Shown here in pieces: positions 1 through 7,416 of a stretch of 34,293 bases of DNA; the stretch's first letter is position 1; the number at the start of each line of letters is the position of its first letter. Made by a program: the position numbers and the translations under genes. Under the pieces are notes generated by a model. It was given only the letters and a program-made list of their open reading frames with translations. It was not told the origin of the DNA and did no database searches. The DNA is from Bacillota bacterium (GTDB taxonomy: Bacteria; Sysuimicrobiota; Sysuimicrobiia; Sysuimicrobiales; Segetimicrobiaceae): assembly GCA_021324255.1 (NCBI GenBank), contig JAJPJL010000078.1, positions 1 through 34,293 on the forward strand, written 5' to 3'.

Positions 1-915
1 GAGCAGCCGGGCCACCCACTCCGCGGTCGTGCGGGCGCGAAACACCGGCGCGAGCAGCGCGATCAGCTCGTCCCGGCGCGCGACCCGGTCCGCGTTCGTG
101 GCAAACCGCGAATCGGCGGCGAGCGGCAGTTCCATGGCCCGGCAGCACCGCTGCCACTGCGCGTCGTTGCCCACGGCCACGTTGACGAAGCCGTCCCGGG
201 TCGCAAACGGCTGGTACGGGACGAGATTCGTGTGGGCCGACCCCACCCGGTCGGGGTCGCGCCCGGTCGCGAAGTAGTTGGCCGCCATGTAGGTCATCCA
301 CGCGACCTGACCGTCGAGCATCGCCGCGTCCACCCATTGGCCCGCGCCGGTTCGTTCGCGCGCGCGGAGCGCGGCCAGGATGGCGTACGCGGCGAACATC
401 CCGGCGCAGATGTCCGCCACCGCCACGCCGACGCGCATCGGGGCGCCGTCCGGCTCGCCGGTGATCCCCATGAGCCCGCCCATGCCCTGCACGATGAGAT
501 CGTACGCCGGCCGTTCGCGGTACGGTCCGGTCTGGCCGAACCCCGAGATCGAGCAGTACACGAGCCGCGGCAGCGCGGCGTGGACGGCCTCGTAGCCGAC
601 ACCGAGGCGATCCATCGCGCCCGGGCGGAAGTTTTCCACGAGCACATCCGCGCCGGCGAGCAGCTTCCACAGCAAGGCCCGTCCCCGGTCGGCCTTGAGG
701 TCGAGCGTGACGCTCCGCTTGTTGCGGTTGACGCTCATGAAGTAGGCGCTCTCCCCGCGGACAAACGGCGGCCCCCAGCCGCGCGTGTCGTCGCCCGCGC
801 CCGGGGCCTCGATCTTGATCACGCGCGCCCCGAGATCGGCGAGCATCATCGTACAGTACGGCCCGGCCAGGGCGCGCGTCACGTCGATCACCGTCAGATC
901 GTCGAGCGGATACAC
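1..915 (-). CDS. Class III (CaiB/BaiF) CoA-transferase, C-terminus cut by window edge
   Basis: Reverse-strand reading frame open from a GTG at 915 to the left edge, about 305 residues, so the C-terminus is missing (family members are usually near 400 residues). The N-terminus has the family look: a short start followed by LTVIDVTRALAGPYCTMMLA, then ADLGARVIKIEAPGAGD, the NRNKRSVTLDLK block, and ADVLVENFRPGAMDRLG. The segment VAVADICAGMFAAYAILAAL carries the Asp that in this family forms the acyl-anhydride intermediate. These enzymes move CoA between carboxylic acids in the cytoplasm; the substrate cannot be read from sequence. AGGTG lies just upstream, and the gene starts 8 bases after the cyclase stop, so the two are probably co-transcribed. 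Confidence 0.9.
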   Translation of the reverse strand, partial: MYPLDDLTVIDVTRALAGPYCTMMLADLGARVIKIEAPGAGDDTRGWGPPFVRGESAYFMSVNRNKRSVTLDLKADRGRALLWKLLAGADVLVENFRPGAMDRLGVGYEAVHAALPRLVYCSISGFGQTGPYRERPAYDLIVQGMGGLMGITGEPDGAPMRVGVAVADICAGMFAAYAILAALRARERTGAGQWVDAAMLDGQVAWMTYMAANYFATGRDPDRVGSAHTNLVPYQPFATRDGFVNVAVGNDAQWQRCCRAMELPLAADSRFATNADRVARRDELIALLAPVFRARTTAEWVARLL

Positions 916-923
916 GGGCGCAC

Positions 924-1748
924 CTACTTCTGCACGAAGGCGAAGCACCGGCAGAACGCGGCTTCCCCGCCCTTGAAGCGGAACGGGAACGCGCCGAACC
1001 ACACGCGCATGTCGAGGACCTCGTCGATCATCCCGCCCACGTTCTCGACGTGGAACACGCCCTTCGGGAAGAGGTGCGTGTGCGTGGCCTGGTAAGCGTG
1101 GGGCCACGGAAAGGCCTGGTCGATCGGCATGCCGATCTTCCGCTCCACCTCCGGGACCAGGTCGGGCCGCGCCCGCCGCACATTCGTATTGAACGGGTGG
1201 TCGGTGGAGATCGCGTCGACGGCCAGCCAGCGGATGCCCCGGTCGAGCACCCATTCGCAAAACTCCAGCTGCGGGCCCGGATGCCGGAGGAACGCCCGCG
1301 GGAGGTTGGGCTTGTCGCGGTTGCGGACCTTGTACCAGTCCTCGTTGTAGTAGTGGTGGTAGCCCGTGTGGATCACGAGGATGTCGCCCCGCTGGATGCG
1401 GGTCTTGTACCGCTTCTCCCAGCGCTCCATGTGCTCCGGACCGTAGATGTCGTAGTCGCCTACGCCGAACTGGGTGAGGTCGACGACGCACGCGGGACCG
1501 AGCAGCTCCGCAAGCGGAATGCCCGCCACGTCCGGGCCGGGGTCGTTGAAATGGAGCGGCGCATCGAGATGCGTCGCGATGTGGTTCGTGCTGCTGATGA
1601 GCTGCGCGTTGACGCCCTCAAACGCCATCTTCTTGACCCACTTCACCGTGGGACCCTCGTAGAAGGCAAACGGAGGCGAGTCCACGCTGAAGTTCTGCGA
1701 GAGATCGAGCACGCGCATCCGGCTGAGATCGGCCGGCTTCAATGCCAC
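924..1748 (-). CDS. Cyclase-family (kynurenine formamidase-like) metal-dependent hydrolase
   Basis: A 274-residue protein. I start it at GTG 1748 because a GGAGGGGGG ribosome-binding site sits just upstream and the family's N-terminal motif MRVLDLSQNFSVDSPPF follows directly; the frame stays open upstream to 2117, but that part is not conserved-looking. The metal-binding block is NHIATHLDAPLHF, with His56, His60, Asp62 and His66, matching the HxxxHxDxxxH signature of the Cyclase family (PF04199). Members hydrolyse amides or lactones such as N-formylkynurenine, isatin or cyclic amides. Its partner is the CoA-transferase downstream, which suggests catabolism of a carboxylic acid or ring compound; the substrate is unknown. 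Confidence 0.88.
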   Translation of the reverse strand: MALKPADLSRMRVLDLSQNFSVDSPPFAFYEGPTVKWVKKMAFEGVNAQLISSTNHIATHLDAPLHFNDPGPDVAGIPLAELLGPACVVDLTQFGVGDYDIYGPEHMERWEKRYKTRIQRGDILVIHTGYHHYYNEDWYKVRNRDKPNLPRAFLRHPGPQLEFCEWVLDRGIRWLAVDAISTDHPFNTNVRRARPDLVPEVERKIGMPIDQAFPWPHAYQATHTHLFPKGVFHVENVGGMIDEVLDMRVWFGAFPFRFKGGEAAFCRCFAFVQK

Positions 1749-1947
1749 GAGCCACCCCCCTCCGGCCGCCCGGGCCGGCACCTCGCGGCGTGCCCCACGG
1801 CCCACGACCTCGTGTGTGCATCGCGCGGCGGCATCGTATCCCGCTTCGCCCTCGGCACGCCCATCCCTCGCGGCGAGACGCCGGAAGGACTCCTGTGCGC
1901 GCGATCGGAAGGCACCGCGTGGACACTCATTGCGCGGGAGGTACGCC

Positions 1948-2394
1948 GTGCCCGACCCGGCCGCGCCCGAGCACGCCCTTCCCCCGATCCTCCGCATCCA
2001 CCACGTCGGGGTCGTCGTGCGCGACGCGGCGCTGGCGGCGGACACGTACGAACGCGGATTGGGCCTCGCGCGCCTCGCCGTTGAGGAACGGCCCGGGGCC
2101 TGGCGCGTCGCGTTCATGGACGCCGGCGATACCCGGCTCGAATTGATCGAGCCGCTCGACCCGACGTCGTCCTTCGCCGAGGCGCTGCGACGCCGCGGCG
2201 AGGGGGCCCACCATGTCGCCCTGGAGGTCGCGGACCTAGGCCGGGCGATCGCCGCGCTGGAGGCCCGGGGCGTCGCCCTGCTCGACCGGCAGCCGCGCCG
2301 TCAAGCGGGCAGCGTGCTGAGCGTCTTTTTGGATCCGCGCGGCACCGGCGGCACCCTCATCGAGTTGGTGCAGCAGATCCGTTCCGGGGCGTGA
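1948..2394 (+). CDS. VOC (glyoxalase-fold) protein, methylmalonyl-CoA epimerase-like
   Basis: A 148-residue protein beginning at GTG 1948, with GGGAGG at 1936-1941 giving good spacing. It has two beta-alpha-beta-beta-beta modules of the vicinal-oxygen-chelate fold: ILRIHHVGVVVRDAALAADTYERGLGL near residue 15 and AHHVALEVADLGRAIAALEARG in the second half. His19, Glu in LELIEPL, His in AHHVALEV and Glu in LIELVQ are at the usual metal-ligand positions. Length and motif spacing fit methylmalonyl-CoA/ethylmalonyl-CoA epimerases, but related VOC enzymes (lactoylglutathione lyase-like) look the same at this level. It stands alone on the plus strand, and its last 38 bases overlap the end of the convergent ATPase gene. 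Confidence 0.82.
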   Translation: MPDPAAPEHALPPILRIHHVGVVVRDAALAADTYERGLGLARLAVEERPGAWRVAFMDAGDTRLELIEPLDPTSSFAEALRRRGEGAHHVALEVADLGRAIAALEARGVALLDRQPRRQAGSVLSVFLDPRGTGGTLIELVQQIRSGA

Positions 2395-3817
2395 CCCGTC
2401 CCCGGGCCCGCCGCGCGCGGCCGTTGGACCGGGCTTGCGCGAGGAGCGCCTCGCCGCGGAGGCCGTCGATGAACTGACGTGCCGTCCGGCACGACAACCC
2501 ATTGTGCCACTGCGACCACACGAGCGCCCGCCGCCGCAATTCGCCGGCTGGAACCCGGAGGCCGTGGTGCGACGCCAGCTCCGCGACGATGCGCAGGTAC
2601 CGCTCCTGATCGGGGACGAGAAACGGCGCGTGGATTCCAAACCGGTCCGCGAGGGAGAGTTTTTCCTGGGCGGCGTCTTCCGGATGCACCTCGTCGTCGG
2701 TCGATGCACGGCGGCGGTCCGCGAATCGTTCGGTCACGAGATGCCGCCGGTTGCTCGTCGCGTACAGGATGACGTTCGGGGCGCGCGCCTCCAAGCCGCC
2801 TTCCAGCGCCGCCTTCAACGCCTTGTACTGCGTCTCGTGTTCCTCGAACGAGAGGTCGTCGACAAAGAGGACGAAGCGCTCTCGCCGCCCTCGCAGCCTG
2901 TCCAGGATCGCCGCGTAGTCACCGAGGTCCTCCTTCGCGACCTCGATCAGGCGCAGCCCCAGGTCGCCGTACTCATTCAGCAGGGCTTTCACGGTCGACG
3001 ATTTGCCGGTTCCGCGGTCGCCGTAGAGCAGCACGTTGTTCGCGGGGCCGCCCGCGACGAACTGCCGCGTGTTGTCCAGGACCGGCTGACGCTCGACCTC
3101 GTACCCGACGAGGTCGTTCAGGGTCACCGGATCGGGATCGCGGATTCCCTCGAGCCGGCCGCCGCGCCCGCCGACCCATCGAAACGCGCGGTAGCGCCCG
3201 AACATCCCGGCGCCGTGCTCGGCAACGTGGTCGGCGAGCGCCCGCGCCAAGCGGTCCCATCCCCGCGTGCGGTGGAAGCGCCGCATGAGCGCCAGGCGCG
3301 GGCTGTCCCCGGGCCCGCCGCCGAGCGGGCGGAACTGATCCCACGGCGTCACCGGCGCGCCCGCGGTTCGCGCTACCGCGGTCGCCAGCGCCGGCCCGGT
3401 CAACCGGTAACAACGCTCGAGCGCCGCGAGGTCCGCGCGCGCCTGCGCGGCCAGCGCCGGTCCCATGGCGTCCCAACCGCCGGCTTCCGCCTTGCGGCTA
3501 AACGGCGTCTCCGCGTCGAGCAGGCGTGACAGCAGGTGGTGTTGCCAGGCGTCGCCGACCAGCGGGGTCGCCGACAGTTCCGCCTCGTCGGCGAGCAGGG
3601 AAAATAGCCGTGCGTACGCGGTGGTGGCCGCCGCCGCGCGCGCCGGGCCATGGCTCAGCGCCGCGACGAGGTCCCGCCACGCGGCGCCCGCCCGGTCCTC
3701 GAGCACGGCGCGAAGCACGACGAGCGACGCCGCCGCCTGCCGCGCCCCATCCCATGCCGCGGCCTCCGCCGGCCGTTGCAGCGCCCGTCCGCGATGCGCG
3801 CCCGCGCGCCGCGTCAC
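2357..3817 (-). CDS. DUF815-type AAA ATPase
   Basis: A 486-residue protein starting at GTG 3817, which overlaps the stop of the threonine synthase gene as GTGA, so translation is probably coupled. The N-terminal ~240 residues are Ala/Arg-rich and helical. The ATPase domain follows: Walker A GDRGTGKSS near residue 266, Walker B RFVLFVDDLSF near 315, then NVILYATSNRRHLV (sensor-like) and DRFGIHAPFLVPDQERYL. This order is typical of DUF815 (PF05673), a widespread bacterial AAA family related to ORC/Cdc6-type ATPases and of unknown role. Its 3' end overlaps the convergent VOC gene by 38 bases. Function beyond ATP hydrolysis cannot be stated. Confidence 0.88.
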   Translation of the reverse strand: MTRRAGAHRGRALQRPAEAAAWDGARQAAASLVVLRAVLEDRAGAAWRDLVAALSHGPARAAAATTAYARLFSLLADEAELSATPLVGDAWQHHLLSRLLDAETPFSRKAEAGGWDAMGPALAAQARADLAALERCYRLTGPALATAVARTAGAPVTPWDQFRPLGGGPGDSPRLALMRRFHRTRGWDRLARALADHVAEHGAGMFGRYRAFRWVGGRGGRLEGIRDPDPVTLNDLVGYEVERQPVLDNTRQFVAGGPANNVLLYGDRGTGKSSTVKALLNEYGDLGLRLIEVAKEDLGDYAAILDRLRGRRERFVLFVDDLSFEEHETQYKALKAALEGGLEARAPNVILYATSNRRHLVTERFADRRRASTDDEVHPEDAAQEKLSLADRFGIHAPFLVPDQERYLRIVAELASHHGLRVPAGELRRRALVWSQWHNGLSCRTARQFIDGLRGEALLAQARSNGRARRARGRVTPRNGSAAPTR

Positions 3818-5034
3818 CGCCCTCGCGCCGCCGCGATCGGATGGTCCGCGTCGACGATCGGCAGCTCGGGACGGAGCAGGTCCACGTATTTCAGCCCGGC
3901 GCCGGTGTTGAACAACACCACCCGCTCCGCGGGACCGATCTTGCCGTCACGAACCATGGCCTTGAGCGCGCCGTAGGTGGCCGCGCCCTCGGGGCAGGCA
4001 AAGAGGCCCTCGGCCGCGGCCAGCTCGCGCATGGACGCGAGGATCTCGTCGTCGGTTACGGTGTACGCGTCGCCCCCGCTCTCGCGGACGGCCCCGAGGA
4101 TCAGGTAATCGCCGATGGCGACCGGCACCCGCAGGCCCGCCGCGATCGTCTCCGCCCGTTCCCAGGGCTCGGCGTGGTCGGTCCCCGCGCGGTAGGCGCG
4201 AATCATCGGCGCGCAGCCCGCGGCCTGGACGATGACCATGCGCGGCCGGTGGGGGCCGATCCAGCCGAGCGCCTCCATCTCCGCGAATGCCTTCCACATC
4301 CCGACGATGCCGGTGCCGCCCCCCGTCGGATAGATGACGACATCGGGCAGGCTCCAGCCCAGCTGTTCGGCCAGCTCGTAGCCGAGGGTCTTCTTGCCCT
4401 CGACCCGGTACGGCTCCTTGAGCGTCGACATGTCGAACCACCCGTGCTCCCGGCTGCCCTCCCGGATCACCTTGCCCGCGTCGTTGATCAGTCCGCGGAT
4501 CAGATACGCGCGGGCCCCGTAGACGTCGCACTCGGCCTTGTTCGTGTGCGGCGCGTCCGCCGGCATGACGATGTAGCAATCCAAGCCGGCCCGCGCGCAG
4601 TACGCCGCCGCCGCGGATGCGGCATTGCCGGCCGACGGCAGCGCCGCGGCGCGGGCGCCCAGCTCCTTGGCCTTGCTGACGGCGGCGGAGAGCCCGCGTG
4701 CCTTGAACGACCCAGTCGGATTGAGACCCTCCTCCTTGACCCACACCTGGCGGAGGCCCAGGCGTTGTGCCAGGCGCGGCAGCGGGAGCAACGGCGTCAT
4801 CCCTTCGCCGAGCGTCACGATGTGGCCGGGGTCCGAGACCGGCATCAGCTCATGATACCGCCACATCGTCGGCGCCCGGCCGGCGATCGCCGCCCGCGAG
4901 ACGGCGGACTTGGCCCGTTCGAGATCGTAGCGGGGGAAGAGGACTTTCCCGCAGGCCGTGCAGACGGTATGGAGCTCGTTCGCGGAGTACGTGGCCCCGC
5001 ATGCCGTGCACTCGAGATGGCTGAGGTATCCCAT
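3814..5034 (-). CDS. thrC: Threonine synthase family PLP enzyme with N-terminal zinc ribbon
   Basis: A 406-residue protein. It opens with a zinc-ribbon-like CxxC pair (Cys9/Cys12 and Cys25/Cys28: CTACG and CTACGK), followed by the fold-type II PLP domain. Lys111 in TGSFKARGLS should form the Schiff base with PLP; SAGNAASAAAAYCARAGL and GGGTGIVGMWKAF are the phosphate-binding and glycine-rich loops. The known reaction is O-phosphohomoserine to threonine. Zinc-ribbon forms are common among archaeal-type threonine synthases, but cysteate synthase and other PLP lyases share this layout, so the exact substrate is somewhat open. ATG at 5034 is supported by the zinc ribbon beginning immediately. The ribosome-binding site is weak, but TAGAGT six bases upstream could be a -10 box giving a leaderless message. 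Confidence 0.88.
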   Translation of the reverse strand: MGYLSHLECTACGATYSANELHTVCTACGKVLFPRYDLERAKSAVSRAAIAGRAPTMWRYHELMPVSDPGHIVTLGEGMTPLLPLPRLAQRLGLRQVWVKEEGLNPTGSFKARGLSAAVSKAKELGARAAALPSAGNAASAAAAYCARAGLDCYIVMPADAPHTNKAECDVYGARAYLIRGLINDAGKVIREGSREHGWFDMSTLKEPYRVEGKKTLGYELAEQLGWSLPDVVIYPTGGGTGIVGMWKAFAEMEALGWIGPHRPRMVIVQAAGCAPMIRAYRAGTDHAEPWERAETIAAGLRVPVAIGDYLILGAVRESGGDAYTVTDDEILASMRELAAAEGLFACPEGAATYGALKAMVRDGKIGPAERVVLFNTGAGLKYVDLLRPELPIVDADHPIAAARGR

Positions 5035-5050
5035 GAATTTACTCTACGAC

Positions 5051-5075
5051 AAAACAGCGGCCCGCGCCTCCGGGC
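5051..5075 (-). terminator. Weak terminator-like hairpin between methyltransferase and thrC
   Basis: On the minus strand, GCCCG (5075-5071) pairs with CGGGC (5064-5060) around a 6-base loop and is followed by CGCTG and TTTT (5054-5051). The stem is short and the T-run has only four residues. It lies in the 140-bp gap after the methyltransferase stop, which otherwise holds nothing I recognise. Confidence 0.3.
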
Positions 5076-5174
5076 ACGAGCCACCCTGAATCCCGCACAC
5101 CTCCGGCGATGCGTGGCTCAACAGAGGGTCGGTCCGCCGCCACGCTCGGCCGATCCTGTCGGGTCCGCGCTCGA

Positions 5175-5996
5175 TCAGACGGGAGCCTGCGCGATGAACT
5201 GCAGCCAGTATCGCGGCACGCCGCCCGTGAGGTTGGCGTCCGCCATCGCCACGCGGACGGAATGGCGCAGCGCCTCCGCGCCGCACTCGAGCGGCACGCC
5301 GGGCAGCGCTCCCTGGATGAACATCGAAAACTGTCCGATGTCCTCGAGGCTCTGCGGCGAAAGCGTGGCCTCATGCAGCTGCCACACCGCCCCGACGAAA
5401 CCCGAAGACGCCGCGAGCGCGCCGTACTCCTCCGGGCTGAACCACCGCATCGCGGGCGTCTTCGGGGCCCGCAGCACGGAGATGCCGCGGTCCCGCAAGT
5501 ACTGCGCCGCGCGAAGCGCCCAGTACCGCCAAAACCGCTCCGTGCCGGGCACGTAGCATCCCTTGAAGTACGTGGTGTTGAAGGCCAGAGTCCCGCCCGG
5601 CCCCAGGACCTTGCGAATTTCCGCCAGGGCCCGGCTCTTGTCCGCGACGAGGTGGATCGCATTGCAAAAGATGACCACATCGGCCTGCGGGACGAGACGG
5701 CTGAGGTTCTCCGCGCCGCCCTGGATAAAACGCACCAGGCCCGACGCGATCCGGCGGCGGGCCCGGTCCAGTTCGGTCAACGATGGGTCCACGGCGTAGA
5801 TCAGCAGCCGGCTTCGCTCCTTGACGGTGGCCAGGATGAGCTCGGTGATGGCGCCCGGGCCGCATGCGAGATCGACCACCCGCGGCCCCAGCGAAGCGAC
5901 CTGTTGAACGAGCCAGCGGTTGATCTCGGTGAAAAACGCATGACGGGCGAATCGCCAGAACCCGAAGCGATCGCCCTCCGAGACCAGCTCATCCAC
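5175..5996 (-). CDS. Class I SAM-dependent methyltransferase
   Basis: A 273-residue protein with GTG start at 5996. Motif I, VVDLACGPG (residues 41-48), binds S-adenosylmethionine; LIYAVDPSLTELDRARRR is motif II, ADVVIFCNAIHLVADKSRALAEIRKVLGPGGTLAFNTTYF covers motifs post-I to III. The long C-terminal part (about residues 160-273) includes WYLRDRGISV-like and FSPEEYGALAASSGF elements common in small-molecule methyltransferases of the UbiE/type 11 group. The substrate is unknown. No strong ribosome-binding site precedes the GTG (GGGAGG is 15 bases away). A good promoter lies about 50 bases upstream, so this gene is the likely start of its transcript. Confidence 0.85.
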   Translation of the reverse strand: MDELVSEGDRFGFWRFARHAFFTEINRWLVQQVASLGPRVVDLACGPGAITELILATVKERSRLLIYAVDPSLTELDRARRRIASGLVRFIQGGAENLSRLVPQADVVIFCNAIHLVADKSRALAEIRKVLGPGGTLAFNTTYFKGCYVPGTERFWRYWALRAAQYLRDRGISVLRAPKTPAMRWFSPEEYGALAASSGFVGAVWQLHEATLSPQSLEDIGQFSMFIQGALPGVPLECGAEALRHSVRVAMADANLTGGVPRYWLQFIAQAPV

Positions 5997-6048
5997 GCTC
6001 GACGTGCGGCGCCTCCCTACTCCCGCCCAGGAGCGACCTCATGGCTCC

Positions 6049-6078
6049 ATTATAGGGGCGGGTGGAACCGGCCCGCAA
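6049..6078 (-). promoter_or_regulatory. Sigma-70-like promoter for the methyltransferase gene
   Basis: On the minus strand TTGCGG (6078-6073) and a perfect TATAAT (6054-6049) are 18 bases apart. The expected transcription start lies about 45 bases before GTG 5996. An exact TATAAT in such GC-rich DNA, correctly placed in a short gap, makes this the clearest promoter in the window. The -35 box is only half consensus. Confidence 0.6.
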
Positions 6079-6087
6079 CCGCCGGTG

Positions 6088-6783
6088 TTACGACACGGCC
6101 GTGCGCGGGTTCCGCCGTGGTGCGTCGTGAAAGAGCGCGCCGTTTCCGGACCCGGGCGTTACCCAGATTGGATTGCGCAGATACCGCCCAACCATGGCGC
6201 GGATCGGGTCCGGGAGCGTGGCCGAAAACAGGGCCGTCTGCCGCGTGGAGGGCGTCCGGACCAGGATCTGCTCGACCTCGGATCGCAGCCCCATCTTAAG
6301 CATCCGGTCCGCGTCGTCGAGCACGAGCATGTGCACGCTGCGAAGTGTCAGCGTCCCCTTGCCCAGGTGCTCCAGCACGCGCGCCGGCGTCCCGACGACG
6401 ATGTGGGGCTTTTCGCGCAGGCGCTGCGTCTGGCGCGCCATGGGCTCGCCGCCGTAGATGGCCACGATCCGCAGCCGGGTGTGCGCCCCCAGCTTCGCCA
6501 GGTCGCTCGTTACACGCCGGGCCTGCTCCCGCGTCGGGGCAAGCACCAGGCCCTGGACCGCCTTGCTGCGCGGGTCGAGGCGCTGCAGCATCGGGATTCC
6601 AAACGCCGCCGTCGTACGCGATCCGGGGTCGGCTTGGCCGACGAGGTCCCTCCCGATCGTGAGGCTCGGAATCACCTGCGCCTCGATCGGGGTCGGCGTC
6701 GCCCATCCGATCTCCTGGATTGCCCGCTGAATCCGCGCATCTACCAGGCCGGAAAACCCGGCCGTGCGAGACTCCACCGCCAT
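6088..6783 (-). CDS. Degenerate DEAD-box helicase-like protein, RecA domain 1 only
   Basis: A 231-residue protein from ATG 6783 (an upstream in-frame start at 6834 is possible). It aligns by eye with the first RecA-like domain of RhlE/DeaD-type RNA helicases: GFSGLVDARIQRAIQEIGWATPTPI, then AAFGIPMLQRL, LAPTREQARRV, YGGEPMARQ, VLDDADRMLKMG, and LFSATLPDPI. The ATP-site residues are lost: the Q-motif Gln is Glu34 (PTPIEAQ), Walker A reads ADPGSRTT (residues 51-58) where AxTGxGKT is expected, and DEAD is DDAD (156-159). The helicase C-terminal domain is absent; the protein ends about 20 residues after domain 1. ATP-dependent unwinding is therefore unlikely. It could be an RNA-binding relic, a regulator, or an early pseudogene. 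Confidence 0.8.
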   Translation of the reverse strand: MAVESRTAGFSGLVDARIQRAIQEIGWATPTPIEAQVIPSLTIGRDLVGQADPGSRTTAAFGIPMLQRLDPRSKAVQGLVLAPTREQARRVTSDLAKLGAHTRLRIVAIYGGEPMARQTQRLREKPHIVVGTPARVLEHLGKGTLTLRSVHMLVLDDADRMLKMGLRSEVEQILVRTPSTRQTALFSATLPDPIRAMVGRYLRNPIWVTPGSGNGALFHDAPRRNPRTAVS

Positions 6784-6909
6784 GTGATCACACGCCCCTC
6801 GTGGGTTTTGCGTCGTGCGCCCGCGGCCATGCAACGAGCGGGACGGGCACGCAGAACGGGAGAGCGCGTCGCCCTCCCGCCGTCAAAGGACGCGATGAAA
6901 CATGCTTTC

Positions 6910-6925
6910 TGGTAATATCTTACCA
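6910..6925 (+). promoter_or_regulatory. Extended -10 element inside a perfect inverted repeat upstream of queF
   Basis: TGGTAATATCTTACCA is a 6-bp perfect inverted repeat with a 4-base loop. It contains TGG followed by TAATAT (6913-6918), which is a good extended -10 box for queF, whose GTG is 52 bases downstream. No clear -35 is visible, as expected for extended -10 promoters. The symmetry suggests that a repressor could bind over the -10 box; this is an inference. Confidence 0.5.
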
Positions 6926-6969
6926 TACAACGCCGGCCGGTTCAATTTGTCGGTTAGAGGAGCTGGAGC

Positions 6970-7416
6970 GTGTCCGAGGATCCCCGCATCGCCATAGCCC
7001 GCGGCCCCGCGGCGGAGCCCGGCACGGGCCGGCCCGGCCTCGAGATCCGGTCCCCGTCGTCGGTGCGGCCCGACATCCTGGAAGCGTTCCCGTACGAGTA
7101 TCCCGGTTCCCCGGCCACAGTCGAAATCGCGACGGACGAGTTCACCGCCGTATGCCCGTGGTCCGGATTGCCCGACTTCGGGACGATCCGAATCCGCTAC
7201 CTCCCGATCGATCGCGTCCTGGAGCTCCGTTCGTTCAAATACTACCTGCTGGCCTACCGGAACGTCGGCATCTACCAGGAGCATGCGGCGAACCGCATCC
7301 TCGGCGATCTCGTCGCCGCGTGCGCCCCCGCGTGGATGGAACTGGAACTCGACTACCGCGTCCGCGGAGGAGTCCACACGGTCGTCAAGATCCGGTGGCC
7401 GGGCGCGGCTCCGTGA
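6970..7416 (+). CDS. queF: NADPH-dependent 7-cyano-7-deazaguanine (preQ0) reductase
   Basis: A 148-residue type I QueF (YkvM-like, short form). It reduces the nitrile of preQ0 to preQ1 with NADPH in queuosine tRNA modification. The active-site segment FTAVCPWSGLPDFGTI holds the catalytic Cys62 and Asp69; YLLAYRNVGIYQEHAANRI holds Glu104 and His105. The Cys-to-Glu spacing of 42 residues equals that of the Bacillus enzyme (Cys55, Glu97). GTG 6970 is preceded by TGGAG and AGAGGAG. Its stop overlaps the queT start as GTGA, so the two genes are coupled. No queC, queD or queE is in view, so preQ0 may be imported or made by genes elsewhere. Confidence 0.95.
   Translation: MSEDPRIAIARGPAAEPGTGRPGLEIRSPSSVRPDILEAFPYEYPGSPATVEIATDEFTAVCPWSGLPDFGTIRIRYLPIDRVLELRSFKYYLLAYRNVGIYQEHAANRILGDLVAACAPAWMELELDYRVRGGVHTVVKIRWPGAAP

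Noticed and set aside
1749-2117. N-terminal extension of the cyclase protein
   Set aside because: The added residues are low-complexity Arg/Ala and overlap the divergent VOC gene. A strong ribosome-binding site marks GTG 1748.
3526-5556. A 676-residue plus-strand frame opposite thrC and the methyltransferase
   Set aside because: Arg/Pro/Ala-rich, no domain, no ribosome-binding site. Typical antisense shadow in GC-rich DNA; the minus-strand genes carry clear motifs.
6835-6969. preQ1 riboswitch upstream of queF
   Set aside because: No match to preQ1-I or preQ1-II conserved segments could be found; the hairpin there coincides with a promoter element instead.
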